In this document: piece by piece, positions 53,179-63,519 of the stretch
How positions within the stretch are numbered: the stretch's first letter is position 1
How the letters are laid out: each line of letters opens with the position of its first letter
Assembly (NCBI GenBank): GCA_035627375.1
Contig: DASPLX010000057.1
Span: 62,001-126,000, forward strand
DNA from: DASPLX01 sp035627375
GTDB lineage: Bacteria; Pseudomonadota; Gammaproteobacteria; Burkholderiales; Burkholderiaceae_D
Length of the DNA stretch: 64,000 nucleotides
Direction of reading: 5' to 3'
The notes under the pieces: generated by a model
Database searches by the model: none
What the model was told of the DNA's origin: nothing
The model's input: only the letters and a program-made list of their open reading frames with translations
Translations under genes and position numbers: made by a program

Positions 53179-53778
53179 ATGTCCGCTTCACCGCTTCCGC
53201 CCATTTCCCGCTTTCCCGTACCGGAACTGAAGGACCTGCCGGACGATATCCGCCAGGCGATCCTCGCGGTGCAGGAAAAGGCCGGCTTCGTGCCGAACGT
53301 GTTCCTCACGCTCGCGCATCGTCCCGCCGAGTTCCGCGCCTTCTTCGCCTATCACGATGCCTTGATGTTGAAGGAGACCGGCAGCCTCACCAAGGCCGAC
53401 CGCGAAATGATCGTGACGGCCACCAGCGCCAAGAACAATTGCCTGTATTGCGTCGTCGCGCACGGCGCGCTGCTGCGCATCTATGCCAAGAACGCGCTGG
53501 TCGCCGACCAGGTCGCGGTCAATCACTGGAAAGCCGACATCACGCCGCGCCAGAAGGCGATGCTCGATTTCGCGCTCAAGGTCTGCCTCGATTCCCAGAG
53601 CGTCAACGAGGACGATTTCGCGGTGTTGCAAGGCCACGGTTTCGACAACGAAGACATCTGGGACATCGCCGCCATCACGGCGTTCTTCGGCTTGTCCAAC
53701 CGCATAGCGAACGTGATCTCGATGCGCCCGAACGACGAGTTCTTCCTGATGGGGCGAGTGCCGCGCGAGAAGAAATAA
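53179..53778 (+). CDS. Carboxymuconolactone decarboxylase / AhpD-like peroxidase-related protein
   Basis: 199 residues from MSASPLPPIS; the start at 53179 has AGGAG seven bases upstream, better than 53173. The AhpD-like active site CLYCVVAH (CxxCxxxH) is near residue 95, in KNNCLYCVVAHGALLR. Family members are alkylhydroperoxidase-like thiol reductants. Its stop overlaps the waaF ATG by one base, so it is translated with LPS genes, an odd partnership. Confidence 0.85.
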   Translation: MSASPLPPISRFPVPELKDLPDDIRQAILAVQEKAGFVPNVFLTLAHRPAEFRAFFAYHDALMLKETGSLTKADREMIVTATSAKNNCLYCVVAHGALLRIYAKNALVADQVAVNHWKADITPRQKAMLDFALKVCLDSQSVNEDDFAVLQGHGFDNEDIWDIAAITAFFGLSNRIANVISMRPNDEFFLMGRVPREKK

Positions 53779-54818
53779 TGAAGGGAAGTTTCCCGCCGCG
53801 CACGCTGGTCATCTCGCCGAACTGGATCGGCGATGCCGTCATGGCGCAGCCGCTGCTCCGGCTGCTGCGCGAACGCGATCCCGCGTGTCCGATCGATGTC
53901 CTGGCGCCGGCCTGGGTCGCGCCGGTGTGGCGGGCGGTCGGCGAGGTCGATACGGTAATCGAGGCGCCGTTCAAGCACGGTAAGCTGCAGTGGGCGGAAC
54001 GCAGGGAGTTCGCGCGCCGCTTGCGCGAGCGCGGCTATGCGCAAGCCTATGTGCTGCCGAATACCTTGAAGTTCGCCCTGATTCCCTGGCTGGCCGGCAT
54101 TCCGCGCCGCATCGGCTACAAGGGCGAGATGCGTTACGGCTTGATCAACGTGATGCACCACGACGACAAGCGCGCGCCGCGGCCGATGGTGTCCTTCTAT
54201 GCGGCATTGGCGACGGCGCCCGCGTCGAGCGCGCCGCCGCCGTCCGCCTTGCCGCGCCCGGCGTTGACGGTGTCCTCAGCGCAGTTGGAGGGCACGATCG
54301 CCCAATTCGGGTTGCGCGGCGCCGCGCCGCTCGTCGTGTTCGCGCCGGGCGCCGAGTTCGGCGCCGCCAAGCGCTGGCCGGCGTCGCATTTCGCCGGGCT
54401 GGCGGAAAAGGTGCTGCACGCGCATCCGACGGCGCGGATCGCGCTGCTCGGCTCACCCAAGGACAAGGAAGTCTGCGACGCGATCGCCGCGTCGGCTCCG
54501 CACGTGGTCAGCCTTGCCGGAGAGACCACGCTCGACCAGGCGATCGCCTTGATCGCCGCTGCCGATGCGGTGGTCAGCAACGATTCCGGCCTGTTGCATA
54601 TCGCATCGGCGCTGAACCGGCCGATCGTTGCGCTCTACGGCCCGACCGATCCCGGCCACGCGCCGCCGTTTTCCGATGTGGCGGCCTCCTTGTCGCTGCA
54701 ACTCGACTGCGCGCCGTGCCGGCAGCGCGAATGCCCGCTCGGCCATCAGCGCTGCATGCAAGAATTGTCGACGGAGATGGCGTGGCGGCCGCTGCAAGCC
54801 ATGCTGAAGCCGGGCTAA
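53778..54818 (+). CDS. waaF: ADP-heptose:LPS heptosyltransferase II
   Basis: 346 residues. This GT9 enzyme has an N-terminal LVISPNWIGDAVMAQPLLRLL and a C-terminal VSNDSGLLHIASALNRPIVA followed by ALYGPTDPGHAPP. It adds the second heptose to the LPS inner core. The start overlaps the upstream stop (TAATG). Its last 4 bp overlap a convergent acyltransferase gene. The C-terminal CRQRECPLGHQRCM is family-typical. Confidence 0.92.
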   Translation: MKGSFPPRTLVISPNWIGDAVMAQPLLRLLRERDPACPIDVLAPAWVAPVWRAVGEVDTVIEAPFKHGKLQWAERREFARRLRERGYAQAYVLPNTLKFALIPWLAGIPRRIGYKGEMRYGLINVMHHDDKRAPRPMVSFYAALATAPASSAPPPSALPRPALTVSSAQLEGTIAQFGLRGAAPLVVFAPGAEFGAAKRWPASHFAGLAEKVLHAHPTARIALLGSPKDKEVCDAIAASAPHVVSLAGETTLDQAIALIAAADAVVSNDSGLLHIASALNRPIVALYGPTDPGHAPPFSDVAASLSLQLDCAPCRQRECPLGHQRCMQELSTEMAWRPLQAMLKPG

Positions 54819-55849
54819 CGCCGGAGCGCCGTCTTCAGCGCCAGCCGCGGGTTCTGCAGCAGGCGCAGACGGGAGCGGTACACGACGATCCGGTCGTAAG
54901 GCCGCTCGGTCCCGAGGAAGCGGAATTTATGCGGCATCCTCCCCGGAGAAAAATGAAAGGCCTTGCCGCCGCGCTCGATGCATTCGCGGATCGTGTCGTG
55001 GCAGCACAGCGTGTCGAGATCGAGGCCGTCGTATTGCGCGTCGTGCGCGATCGTGTGCACGAAATAATTGTCGCCGGCACGCCAGCACACCATGCCGCCG
55101 CATACCCGGCCGTCGATCGTTGCGATCGTGACGAGGCCGTGGGTTTTCACGAGTTTGACGATGCGTTCGATTTCATCCGCCGAGGCGGACGATGCTTGGC
55201 CTGCGGTTTCCATGCCCGCATGCCGGAGGCGATACAGCGCGCGAATCCGGTGTTCGTCCGCCTCATCGTTGACGAATGCCTGGAAACGGAACGATGGATA
55301 TTCCCGGGCGAGGCGCTCGCGGCAACGCTCGATGGTGACGCGCATGTCCTTGCCGAGGCTGGCGAAATAGACTTCCGGAGAATGCGGAAGCGTCGCGACG
55401 ATGTCCTCGCCGCAGCGATGGCGCTGGCAGGGATAGGAAATGTTCCGGATATCGGGTTGGACCGCATTGAACACGATGGCGGAGACTTTCCGGTAGCGCC
55501 GGAAGATGGTGTCGGCAAAACGTTCGATTTCCTCGCCGCCGATGCTGATCGATCGGTTCAACACCGTGACGATGCTTCTCTCGCGGCGGTACAGCAGGAG
55601 CGAAACATGTTCGCCGTTCCTCCGTGCCGCATAGGTGTTGGCGGAAGCGATCGAGCCGTCGAAGCGGAACATGCCGGCGGTCGCGTGGATGCTCCGGTAC
55701 AGGCGTTCGAGTTCGGGCTCGGCGAACGGCGGCACCCGGTTGTCGTAGCAGGAAACGACGGTATCGGAAGGGGGCGGGAGCGCCGGCGCGTCGGGCGCAA
55801 GGAACGGCGGGCAGAGGACGCCGTCGCGGGCGATGTTGAGTTCGGCCAT
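54815..55849 (-). CDS. GNAT/FemAB-like acyltransferase (BioF2-like acetyltransferase domain)
   Basis: 344 residues. The C-terminal half (KDMRVTIERCRERL, then VTIATIDGRVCGGMVCWRAG and YDGLDLDTLCCHDTI) has the pattern of the CelD/BioF2-like acetyltransferase family, related to FemAB. Members modify polysaccharides or amino acids in envelope pathways. Its position, tail-to-tail with waaF, fits an envelope role, but the substrate is unknown. It has its own promoter region at 55850-55920. Confidence 0.65.
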   Translation of the reverse strand: MAELNIARDGVLCPPFLAPDAPALPPPSDTVVSCYDNRVPPFAEPELERLYRSIHATAGMFRFDGSIASANTYAARRNGEHVSLLLYRRERSIVTVLNRSISIGGEEIERFADTIFRRYRKVSAIVFNAVQPDIRNISYPCQRHRCGEDIVATLPHSPEVYFASLGKDMRVTIERCRERLAREYPSFRFQAFVNDEADEHRIRALYRLRHAGMETAGQASSASADEIERIVKLVKTHGLVTIATIDGRVCGGMVCWRAGDNYFVHTIAHDAQYDGLDLDTLCCHDTIRECIERGGKAFHFSPGRMPHKFRFLGTERPYDRIVVYRSRLRLLQNPRLALKTALRR

Positions 55850-55966
55850 ATTTCCCCCTTGTAACGCCGGTAAAGCGGCGATTGTTTGCGTTTGGCAAAC
55901 TATCTTAGGGGGCTTATATGACCTTCCTTTGACATAGATTAATAGTCGGTCACCGGAAGAGAGGAA

Positions 55967-55997
55967 CTCGCACGCCGCGTGGCGGACGGCATGCGAG
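55967..55997 (-). terminator. Terminator of the hut operon
   Basis: On the minus strand CTCGCATGCCG pairs with CGGCGTGCGAG (one G-U pair) over a 9-base loop, followed by TTCCTCTCTTCC. It lies 20 bases after hutH stop. Confidence 0.7.
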
Positions 55998-56016
55998 ATT
56001 CCGGCGGTTCAAGACA

Positions 56017-57558
56017 TCAGCCGTGATACAACCCGGCGAACAAATCCTGGCACGTGGCGCTCAAGGCGCCTTCGAGCACCATTTGCTTGGCGAGTTCGAT
56101 ATCGGGAGCGAACAGGCGGTCCTTGTCGTAGAACGCGACCTTGCCGCGCAGGCGGCGGTGCACGTCGGCCAGCAGGGGCGAGGTCTCGAGCGGTCGATGG
56201 AAATCGACGCCTTGCGCTGCGGCCAGCAATTCGATGCCGAGGATGGTCGCGGTGTTGTGCGCCATTTCGTGCAGCCGGCGGCCGGCGAAGGTCGCCATGC
56301 TGACGTGGTCTTCCTGGTTGGCCGAGGTCGGCAGGCTGTCGACGCTGGCCGGATGCGCGTGCGATTTGTTTTCGGAGGCGAGCGCGGCAGCCGTCACATG
56401 GGCAATCATGAAGCCCGAATTGAGGCCGGACGAAGCGACCAGGAACGGCGGCAGGCCGGACAGGGTGGAATCGATCAGCAGCGCGATGCGGCGCTCGGAC
56501 AAGGCGCCGATTTCCGCGATCGCCAGCGCCAGCGTGTCGGCCGCGAAGGCGACCGGTTCGGCGTGGAAATTGCCGCCGGAGATGACGTCGCCGGCGTCGG
56601 CATAGACCAGCGGATTGTCGGTCACGGCATTGGCTTCGATCAGCAGGGTCTTGGCGGTATTGGCGATCAGGTCGAGGCAGGCGCCGACGACTTGCGGCTG
56701 GCAGCGCAGGCTGTACGGATCCTGCACGCGCTCGTCGTTTTCGAGATGCGACTTGCGGATCGCGCTACCGGACAGCAGCTGGCGATAGATCTTGGCGACG
56801 GCGATCTGGCCCGGCTGGCCGCGCACTTCGTGGATGCGCGGATCGAACGGCGCGTCGCTGCCCTTGGCCGCATCGACCGACAAGGCGCCGGAGACGATGG
56901 CCGCCTCGAGCAGGCGCTCGGCCATGAACAAGCCGTGCAGCGCGAACGCGGTCGATACCTGGGTGCCGTTGATGAGCGCGAGACCTTCCTTCGCGGCCAG
57001 CACGACCGGCTCGATGCCGGCCTTCGCCAGCGCTTCCGCCGCCGGCACGATCTTGCCGCCCACCCGCGCATCGCCGATGCCCATCACCGCCAATGTCATG
57101 TGCGACAGCGGCGCCAGGTCGCCCGAGGCGCCGACCGAGCCCTTGCTCGGAATGCAGGGCATGATGCCGGCGTTGTACATCGCGATCATGGCGTCGATCA
57201 CTTGCGGGCGGATGCCGGAATAGCCGCGCGCCAAGCTGCCGATCTTGAGCGCCAGGATCAGGCGCACGACCTCGTCCGCGATCAGTTCGCCGCTGCCGAC
57301 CGAATGCGAGAGGATCAGGTTGCGCTGCAATTCCTCGAGCTGGTCGTTCGGGATGTGGGTCTTGGCGAGCTTGCCGAAACCGGTGTTGATGCCGTAGGCC
57401 GGCGCGCCGCGCTCGACGATCTTCTTGATGGTGGCGGCCGAGGCTTCGATGGCCGGGTAGGCGGCGGCGTCGAGCGCGAGCGGCGCCGCTTCGCGCCAGA
57501 TGCGGCGCACGTCGGCGAGGGTGAGTTTGCCGGGTTTCAGGGTCAAGGTGGTTGTCAT
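56017..57558 (-). CDS. hutH: Histidine ammonia-lyase
   Basis: 513 residues. The first step of histidine degradation: histidine to urocanate plus ammonia. The MIO-forming Ala-Ser-Gly is in GSVGASGDLAPLSHM near residue 143, with further family segments INTGFGKLAKTHI and VTDNPLVYADAGDVISGGNF. The ATG at 57558 has GGAAGG at good spacing; the in-frame ATG at 57606 would overlap hutG and is less likely. It is the last gene of the leftward operon. Confidence 0.96.
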   Translation of the reverse strand: MTTTLTLKPGKLTLADVRRIWREAAPLALDAAAYPAIEASAATIKKIVERGAPAYGINTGFGKLAKTHIPNDQLEELQRNLILSHSVGSGELIADEVVRLILALKIGSLARGYSGIRPQVIDAMIAMYNAGIMPCIPSKGSVGASGDLAPLSHMTLAVMGIGDARVGGKIVPAAEALAKAGIEPVVLAAKEGLALINGTQVSTAFALHGLFMAERLLEAAIVSGALSVDAAKGSDAPFDPRIHEVRGQPGQIAVAKIYRQLLSGSAIRKSHLENDERVQDPYSLRCQPQVVGACLDLIANTAKTLLIEANAVTDNPLVYADAGDVISGGNFHAEPVAFAADTLALAIAEIGALSERRIALLIDSTLSGLPPFLVASSGLNSGFMIAHVTAAALASENKSHAHPASVDSLPTSANQEDHVSMATFAGRRLHEMAHNTATILGIELLAAAQGVDFHRPLETSPLLADVHRRLRGKVAFYDKDRLFAPDIELAKQMVLEGALSATCQDLFAGLYHG

Positions 57559-57592
57559 CGTCGGGGCCTTCCAGTGCTTGTCTGTTGAATGG

Positions 57593-58423
57593 TTATCGTT
57601 GGGCATGATCGCCGGCGCGCTCGGCCGCGTGGGCGAGCATCAATTCGATGAAGCGGCGCAGGGCGGGGCGCACGCCGTTGGCGAGCGCTTCGTCGAAGTC
57701 GTATGGATGCTGCTCCTGCATGTAGGTCGCTTCGGCCAGTTCGAGCTGCACGGCGTGGATGTCCTGTTCCGGCTTGCCGTAATGGCGCGTGATATGGCCG
57801 CCCTTGAAGCGGCCGTTGAGCACGGCGCTGTAGCCGCTCGCCTGCCGCGCGGCATCCAGCAGGCGTTCGCCCAGTCGCGGATCGCACGAGGTGCCGGAGG
57901 CGGTGCCGATGTTGAAGTCGGGCAGCCGGCCTTCGAAGAAGCGCGGCACGATCGAACAGATCGAGTGCGCGTCCCACAGCATCGCCACGCCATGCTCGGC
58001 GCGCAGGCGTTGCAGCTCGGCGGAGAGCGCCGCGTGATACGGCGTCCAGTATTCGTCCACGCGGCGCCGGATTTCCGTTTCGTCGGGCAGCTTGCCGGGT
58101 TGGTAGACCGCTTCCTTGTGGAAGGTGTCGATCGGGCACAGGCCGGTCGTATCCTGGCCCGGATACAGGTTGGCGTTGTCCGAGGGACGGTTCAGGTCGA
58201 TCACGTAGCGCGAATGCGTTGCCACGAGAACCGAGGCGCCGAGTTCGTCGAGGAAGTCGTACAGCCGTTCGAGATGCCAGTCGGTATCGGGCAGCTTCAA
58301 GGCGGCGTCCGTCATGCCGGAGGCGATGTCGGCCGGTATATGCGTGCCGACATGCGGCATCGAGACCAGCAGCGGCACGCGGCCCTGGCGGAACTTGAAT
58401 CGAGGTACGGTGGGATTCGTCAT
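57593..58423 (-). CDS. hutG: N-formylglutamate deformylase
   Basis: 276 residues. It hydrolyses N-formylglutamate to glutamate and formate, the last step of the five-step hut pathway. It has LLVSMPHVGTHIPADI, DLNRPSDNANLYPGQDTTGL and MLWDAHSICS, and metal-binding His and Asp/Glu residues are apparent in these. Start ATG at 58423 has AAAGAGA upstream; ATG at 58441 overlaps the hutF stop as ATGA and is an alternative. Confidence 0.93.
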   Translation of the reverse strand: MTNPTVPRFKFRQGRVPLLVSMPHVGTHIPADIASGMTDAALKLPDTDWHLERLYDFLDELGASVLVATHSRYVIDLNRPSDNANLYPGQDTTGLCPIDTFHKEAVYQPGKLPDETEIRRRVDEYWTPYHAALSAELQRLRAEHGVAMLWDAHSICSIVPRFFEGRLPDFNIGTASGTSCDPRLGERLLDAARQASGYSAVLNGRFKGGHITRHYGKPEQDIHAVQLELAEATYMQEQHPYDFDEALANGVRPALRRFIELMLAHAAERAGDHAQR

Positions 58424-58437
58424 TGGATTCTCTTTCG

Positions 58438-59817
58438 TCATGCGTCCAGCAAGCCTTGCAGCGCCGCCCGGTAGGCGGCCGCGCTCGCGTCTTCCCGCTC
58501 GTGGCGGCCTTGCCGCACCACCCAGCGGCCGCCGCTCATCACGTCGCGGATCGGCGTTTGCCCGTGGTTGCAGAACACGAAGCTGTCGAGCACCTGGTCG
58601 CCGTGCTTGCCGGCGAGATCGGGATGGTTCGCGTCGAGCACGATGAGGTCGGCGCGCTGCCCGGCGGCCAGCCCCGCGACCGGACGGCCGCTCGCGAGCG
58701 CGCCGCCGTGCGCCGCGCCGCGGTACAGGTAGGCGCCGACCGAGGCGCGCTCGCCGTCGACCAGCACGTTGCGCTGCCGGTCCCGCAGGCGCTGGCTGTA
58801 TTCGTACATCCGCAGTTCTTCGCGCAGGCAGGTGGCGACATGGCTGTCGGAACCGACGCCGAAGCGGCCGCCGGCCTTGGCATAGACCGCGCCGTTGAAG
58901 ATGCCGTCGCCGAGATTCGCCTCGGTGGTGGGGCAGATGCCGGCGACGGCGCCGCTGCGCGCCAGCGCCAGCGTCTCGCTTTCGGTCATGTGGGTCGCGT
59001 GCACCAGGCACCAGCGCGCGTCGACATCGAAATTTTCCAGCAGCCATTCGACCGGACGCTTGCCGTGGGCGGCGATGCAATCCTCGACTTCCTTGGTCTG
59101 CTCGGCGATATGGATATGGATCGGCGCCTTGGCATCGAAGGCATTCAAACCCTCGAGCAGTTCGCCGAGCGACTCGCGTCCCACGGCGCGCAGCGAATGC
59201 GGCGCCACGCCGTAGCGCAGGCCGGCGTGTTCGGGATGGGAGCGGCGCAGGCCGTGCAGCAGATCGAGCATCCATCGCGGCGAATTGATGAAGCGCGCCT
59301 GCCCCTCGTGCGGCGGCTTGTTGCCGAAGCCGCTGTACTGGTACATCACCGGCAGCAGCGTCAGGCCGATGCCGGCGTCCCGCGCCGCTTCGACCAGGCA
59401 TTCGGCCAGTTCGCCGGAATGCGCGTAGGGCTTGCCGCCGGCATCATGATGCAGATAGTGGAATTCGCACACCGAGGTGTAGCCGCCCTGGAGCATCTCG
59501 ATATAGAGCCGGGTCGCGATCGCCTTCAGGGCGGACGGCGTCAGCTTTTGCGCGAACGCGTACATCAGCGTGCGCCAGCTCCAGAAGCTGTCGGCAGGGT
59601 CGGAGCGATACTCGGTGAGGCCGGCCATCGCGCGTTGGAAGGCATGGGAATGCAGATTGGTCACGCCGGGCAAGGCGATGCCGGCGATGCGTTGTACGCC
59701 GTCCGCCTTGCTGTCCGGCTCGACGCGCGTGAGCAGGCCGTCGGCATCCCATTCGAGCAGTACGTCGTTGCGCCATCCCTCGGGGAGCAGGGCGACTTCG
59801 GCGATCGATCGATTCAT
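58438..59817 (-). CDS. hutF: Formimidoylglutamate deiminase
   Basis: 459 residues of the amidohydrolase superfamily. It converts N-formimino-glutamate to N-formylglutamate and ammonia, feeding hutG. Metal ligands are visible in NLHSHAFQRAM, HIHIAEQ and the Asp in GVGSDSHVATCLREELRM. The ATG at 59817 has AAGGA upstream; ATG at 59832 overlaps the hutI stop. Having both hutF and hutG marks the five-step (Pseudomonas-like) route rather than hutG-type formiminoglutamase. Confidence 0.93.
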   Translation of the reverse strand: MNRSIAEVALLPEGWRNDVLLEWDADGLLTRVEPDSKADGVQRIAGIALPGVTNLHSHAFQRAMAGLTEYRSDPADSFWSWRTLMYAFAQKLTPSALKAIATRLYIEMLQGGYTSVCEFHYLHHDAGGKPYAHSGELAECLVEAARDAGIGLTLLPVMYQYSGFGNKPPHEGQARFINSPRWMLDLLHGLRRSHPEHAGLRYGVAPHSLRAVGRESLGELLEGLNAFDAKAPIHIHIAEQTKEVEDCIAAHGKRPVEWLLENFDVDARWCLVHATHMTESETLALARSGAVAGICPTTEANLGDGIFNGAVYAKAGGRFGVGSDSHVATCLREELRMYEYSQRLRDRQRNVLVDGERASVGAYLYRGAAHGGALASGRPVAGLAAGQRADLIVLDANHPDLAGKHGDQVLDSFVFCNHGQTPIRDVMSGGRWVVRQGRHEREDASAAAYRAALQGLLDA

Positions 59818-59828
59818 CGGAGTATCCT

Positions 59829-61040
59829 TCATTTGGCGCGGATGCCGTTCTTCACGACGCTGCCGCAGCGGTTCATGCCGCTCCAGTAACAGAGTTCGGC
59901 GAGCGAATCGACATCCCAGACGACGAAATCGCCGGCCCGGCCCGGCGCCAGGGTGCCATGTTCGCCGCTCTTGCCGAGCGCATGCGCCGCGTGCGTGGTG
60001 ACGCCGGCCAGAGCCTCGGCGACGGTGAGCCGGAACAGCGTGCACGCCATGTTCAGCGTCAGCAGCAGCGAAGTCGTCGGCGCGGTGCCGGGATTGGAAT
60101 CGGTCGCGACCGCCATCGGAATCCCGTGGCGGCGCAGCAGCTCGATCGGCGGCAACTGTTTCTCGCGCAGGAAATAGAACGCCGCCGGCAGCAGCACGGC
60201 GACGGTGCCGGCCTGCCGCATCGCGACGACGTCGTCTTCGTTCAGGTATTCGAGATGGTCGGTCGACAAGGCGCGGTAGCGCGCCGCCAGCCGGGTGCCG
60301 CCGAGATTCGACAATTGTTCCGCATGCATCTTCACCGGCAGGCCGAGACGCGCGGCAGCCTCGTACACGCGTTCGCTCTGCGCCAGCGTGAAGCCGATGT
60401 TCTCGCAAAAGACGTCGACCGCGTCGATCAAGCCTTCGCCGTGCAACTGCGGCAGCATCTCGCCGCACACGAGCGCGATGTAATCGTCGGCGCGGCCCTT
60501 GTACTCCGGCGGCACGGCATGCGCGCCGAGGAAAGTCGTGTAGACGGTCACCGGGTAGCGCTCGCCGAGCCGGCGCGCCACGCGCAGGATCTTGCGCTCC
60601 GTCGCCGTGTCGAGGCCGTAACCCGATTTGATTTCGATGGCGGTCACGCCTTCCGCCAGCAAGGCTTCCAGGCGGCGGGCCGATTGCTGGAGCAGCGCGG
60701 TTTCGTCGGCTGCGCGCGTCGCGCGCACGGTCGAGACGATGCCGCCGCCGCGCTGGGCGATATCTTCATAGCTGGCGCCCGCCAGACGCATCGCGAATTC
60801 GTCGGCCCGATTGCCGGCGTAGACGAGATGGGTATGGCAATCGACCAGCCCCGGCGTGATCCACCGCCCGCCGACATCGTGACGCGGGATGGCGCCGTCG
60901 AACCCGGCCGGCATCTCGCTCTCCGCGCCGATCCAGGCGATGCGTCCGTCGCGTACCGCGATCGCGCCGTGTTCGATCGCGTTGCCCGGATCACCCTGCG
61001 GCGCGATCCGCGCGTTAAGCCAGATACCATCGTTCGTCAT
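59829..61040 (-). CDS. hutI: Imidazolonepropionase
   Basis: 403 residues. It opens the imidazolone ring to formiminoglutamate. The metal motif is VDCHTHLVYAGNRADEF; further segments are KSGYGLDTATERK and VATDSNPGTAPTTSLLL. The amidohydrolase fold and length are typical. It follows hutD with a 40-bp gap and precedes hutF. Confidence 0.95.
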   Translation of the reverse strand: MTNDGIWLNARIAPQGDPGNAIEHGAIAVRDGRIAWIGAESEMPAGFDGAIPRHDVGGRWITPGLVDCHTHLVYAGNRADEFAMRLAGASYEDIAQRGGGIVSTVRATRAADETALLQQSARRLEALLAEGVTAIEIKSGYGLDTATERKILRVARRLGERYPVTVYTTFLGAHAVPPEYKGRADDYIALVCGEMLPQLHGEGLIDAVDVFCENIGFTLAQSERVYEAAARLGLPVKMHAEQLSNLGGTRLAARYRALSTDHLEYLNEDDVVAMRQAGTVAVLLPAAFYFLREKQLPPIELLRRHGIPMAVATDSNPGTAPTTSLLLTLNMACTLFRLTVAEALAGVTTHAAHALGKSGEHGTLAPGRAGDFVVWDVDSLAELCYWSGMNRCGSVVKNGIRAK

Positions 61041-61080
61041 GCAAAAAACCTTTGGGGTCAGAGTTGATTTATTTTCGGGA

Positions 61081-61650
61081 TCAGCACTGGTTTTCGGGAT
61101 GATGTTCGATGTGAATGCCGATGAGGGCGCTGTGTTCCTGCAGCGGCTGGATGCTCGTCCCGATCGGAATCTCTCCGCTCAGCGTGTCACGGGCTTGCAA
61201 GTGCCGCTCGCCCACTTGCCAGACGCCGGCGACGCAGTGCAGCAGCACGAAACCGCTGGCCAGGGTGTTCGCGCTGCGCCACACCAGGACTTGGCCTTCC
61301 GCTTTGTCGCGCCGGAACATCAGGTTGAAATCGACCGATGGTCCGCCGGCGAGTTGCGCATGCACGGTCGCCTCGCCGCGAAAGCGGTAGGGATGCAGCG
61401 CCTCCGTCAACGCATGGCGTTTGCCGTTCTCGAATTGCAGATGCATGCCGCCACCGTCGAGCAGCATGATGATGCGCTCGATGCCCGGGAAATGCGAGAA
61501 CGGCCCCGACGCCGCGACGTCGGCGATGCTGACGCGCCAGACGAAATCGTCGAGCCCCGCGCCTGGCGGATGGCAGGCCAGCTCGCGCGTGACGCCGCCG
61601 CCGTTCTTCCACGGCGACGCGGTCAGATCCTCATAGCGCAGCAGTTTCAT
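61081..61650 (-). CDS. hutD: HutD family protein
   Basis: 189 residues from MKLLRYEDLTASPWKNGGGV, the HutD signature. It is a bicupin-like protein of uncertain biochemical role, proposed in Pseudomonas to limit hut over-expression. RVSIADVAASGPFSHFPGIER is also typical. It lies between hutU and hutI, the standard place. The extended frame to 61707 overlaps hutU and is dropped. Confidence 0.9.
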   Translation of the reverse strand: MKLLRYEDLTASPWKNGGGVTRELACHPPGAGLDDFVWRVSIADVAASGPFSHFPGIERIIMLLDGGGMHLQFENGKRHALTEALHPYRFRGEATVHAQLAGGPSVDFNLMFRRDKAEGQVLVWRSANTLASGFVLLHCVAGVWQVGERHLQARDTLSGEIPIGTSIQPLQEHSALIGIHIEHHPENQC

Positions 61651-61661
61651 CGTGCGCGCGG

Positions 61662-63383
<1,722 letters not shown>

Positions 63384-63423
63384 CGACATTTCTCCGGCGG
63401 GTTGGTCAGGATGGATTTAGTTT

Positions 63424-63441
63424 AAGTTGTATATACAACTT
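63424..63441. promoter_or_regulatory. HutC-type operator within the hutU promoter
   Basis: An 18-bp perfect palindrome, AAGTTGTATATACAACTT, exactly fills the 17-bp spacer between the leftward elements TTGCGC (63442-63447) and TAAACT (63419-63424). HutC operators have TTGTATATACAA-like cores. Repressor binding would block polymerase, and urocanate would release it. The divergent hutC start is about 80 bp away, so autoregulation is likely. Confidence 0.75.
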
Positions 63442-63519
63442 GCGCAAGAAGATTCTTTGTTGCGTAGACAGGTGCTACCATCGCTGAAAAACCAGAAGGA
63501 TATGGAAGGATAGAGAGAA

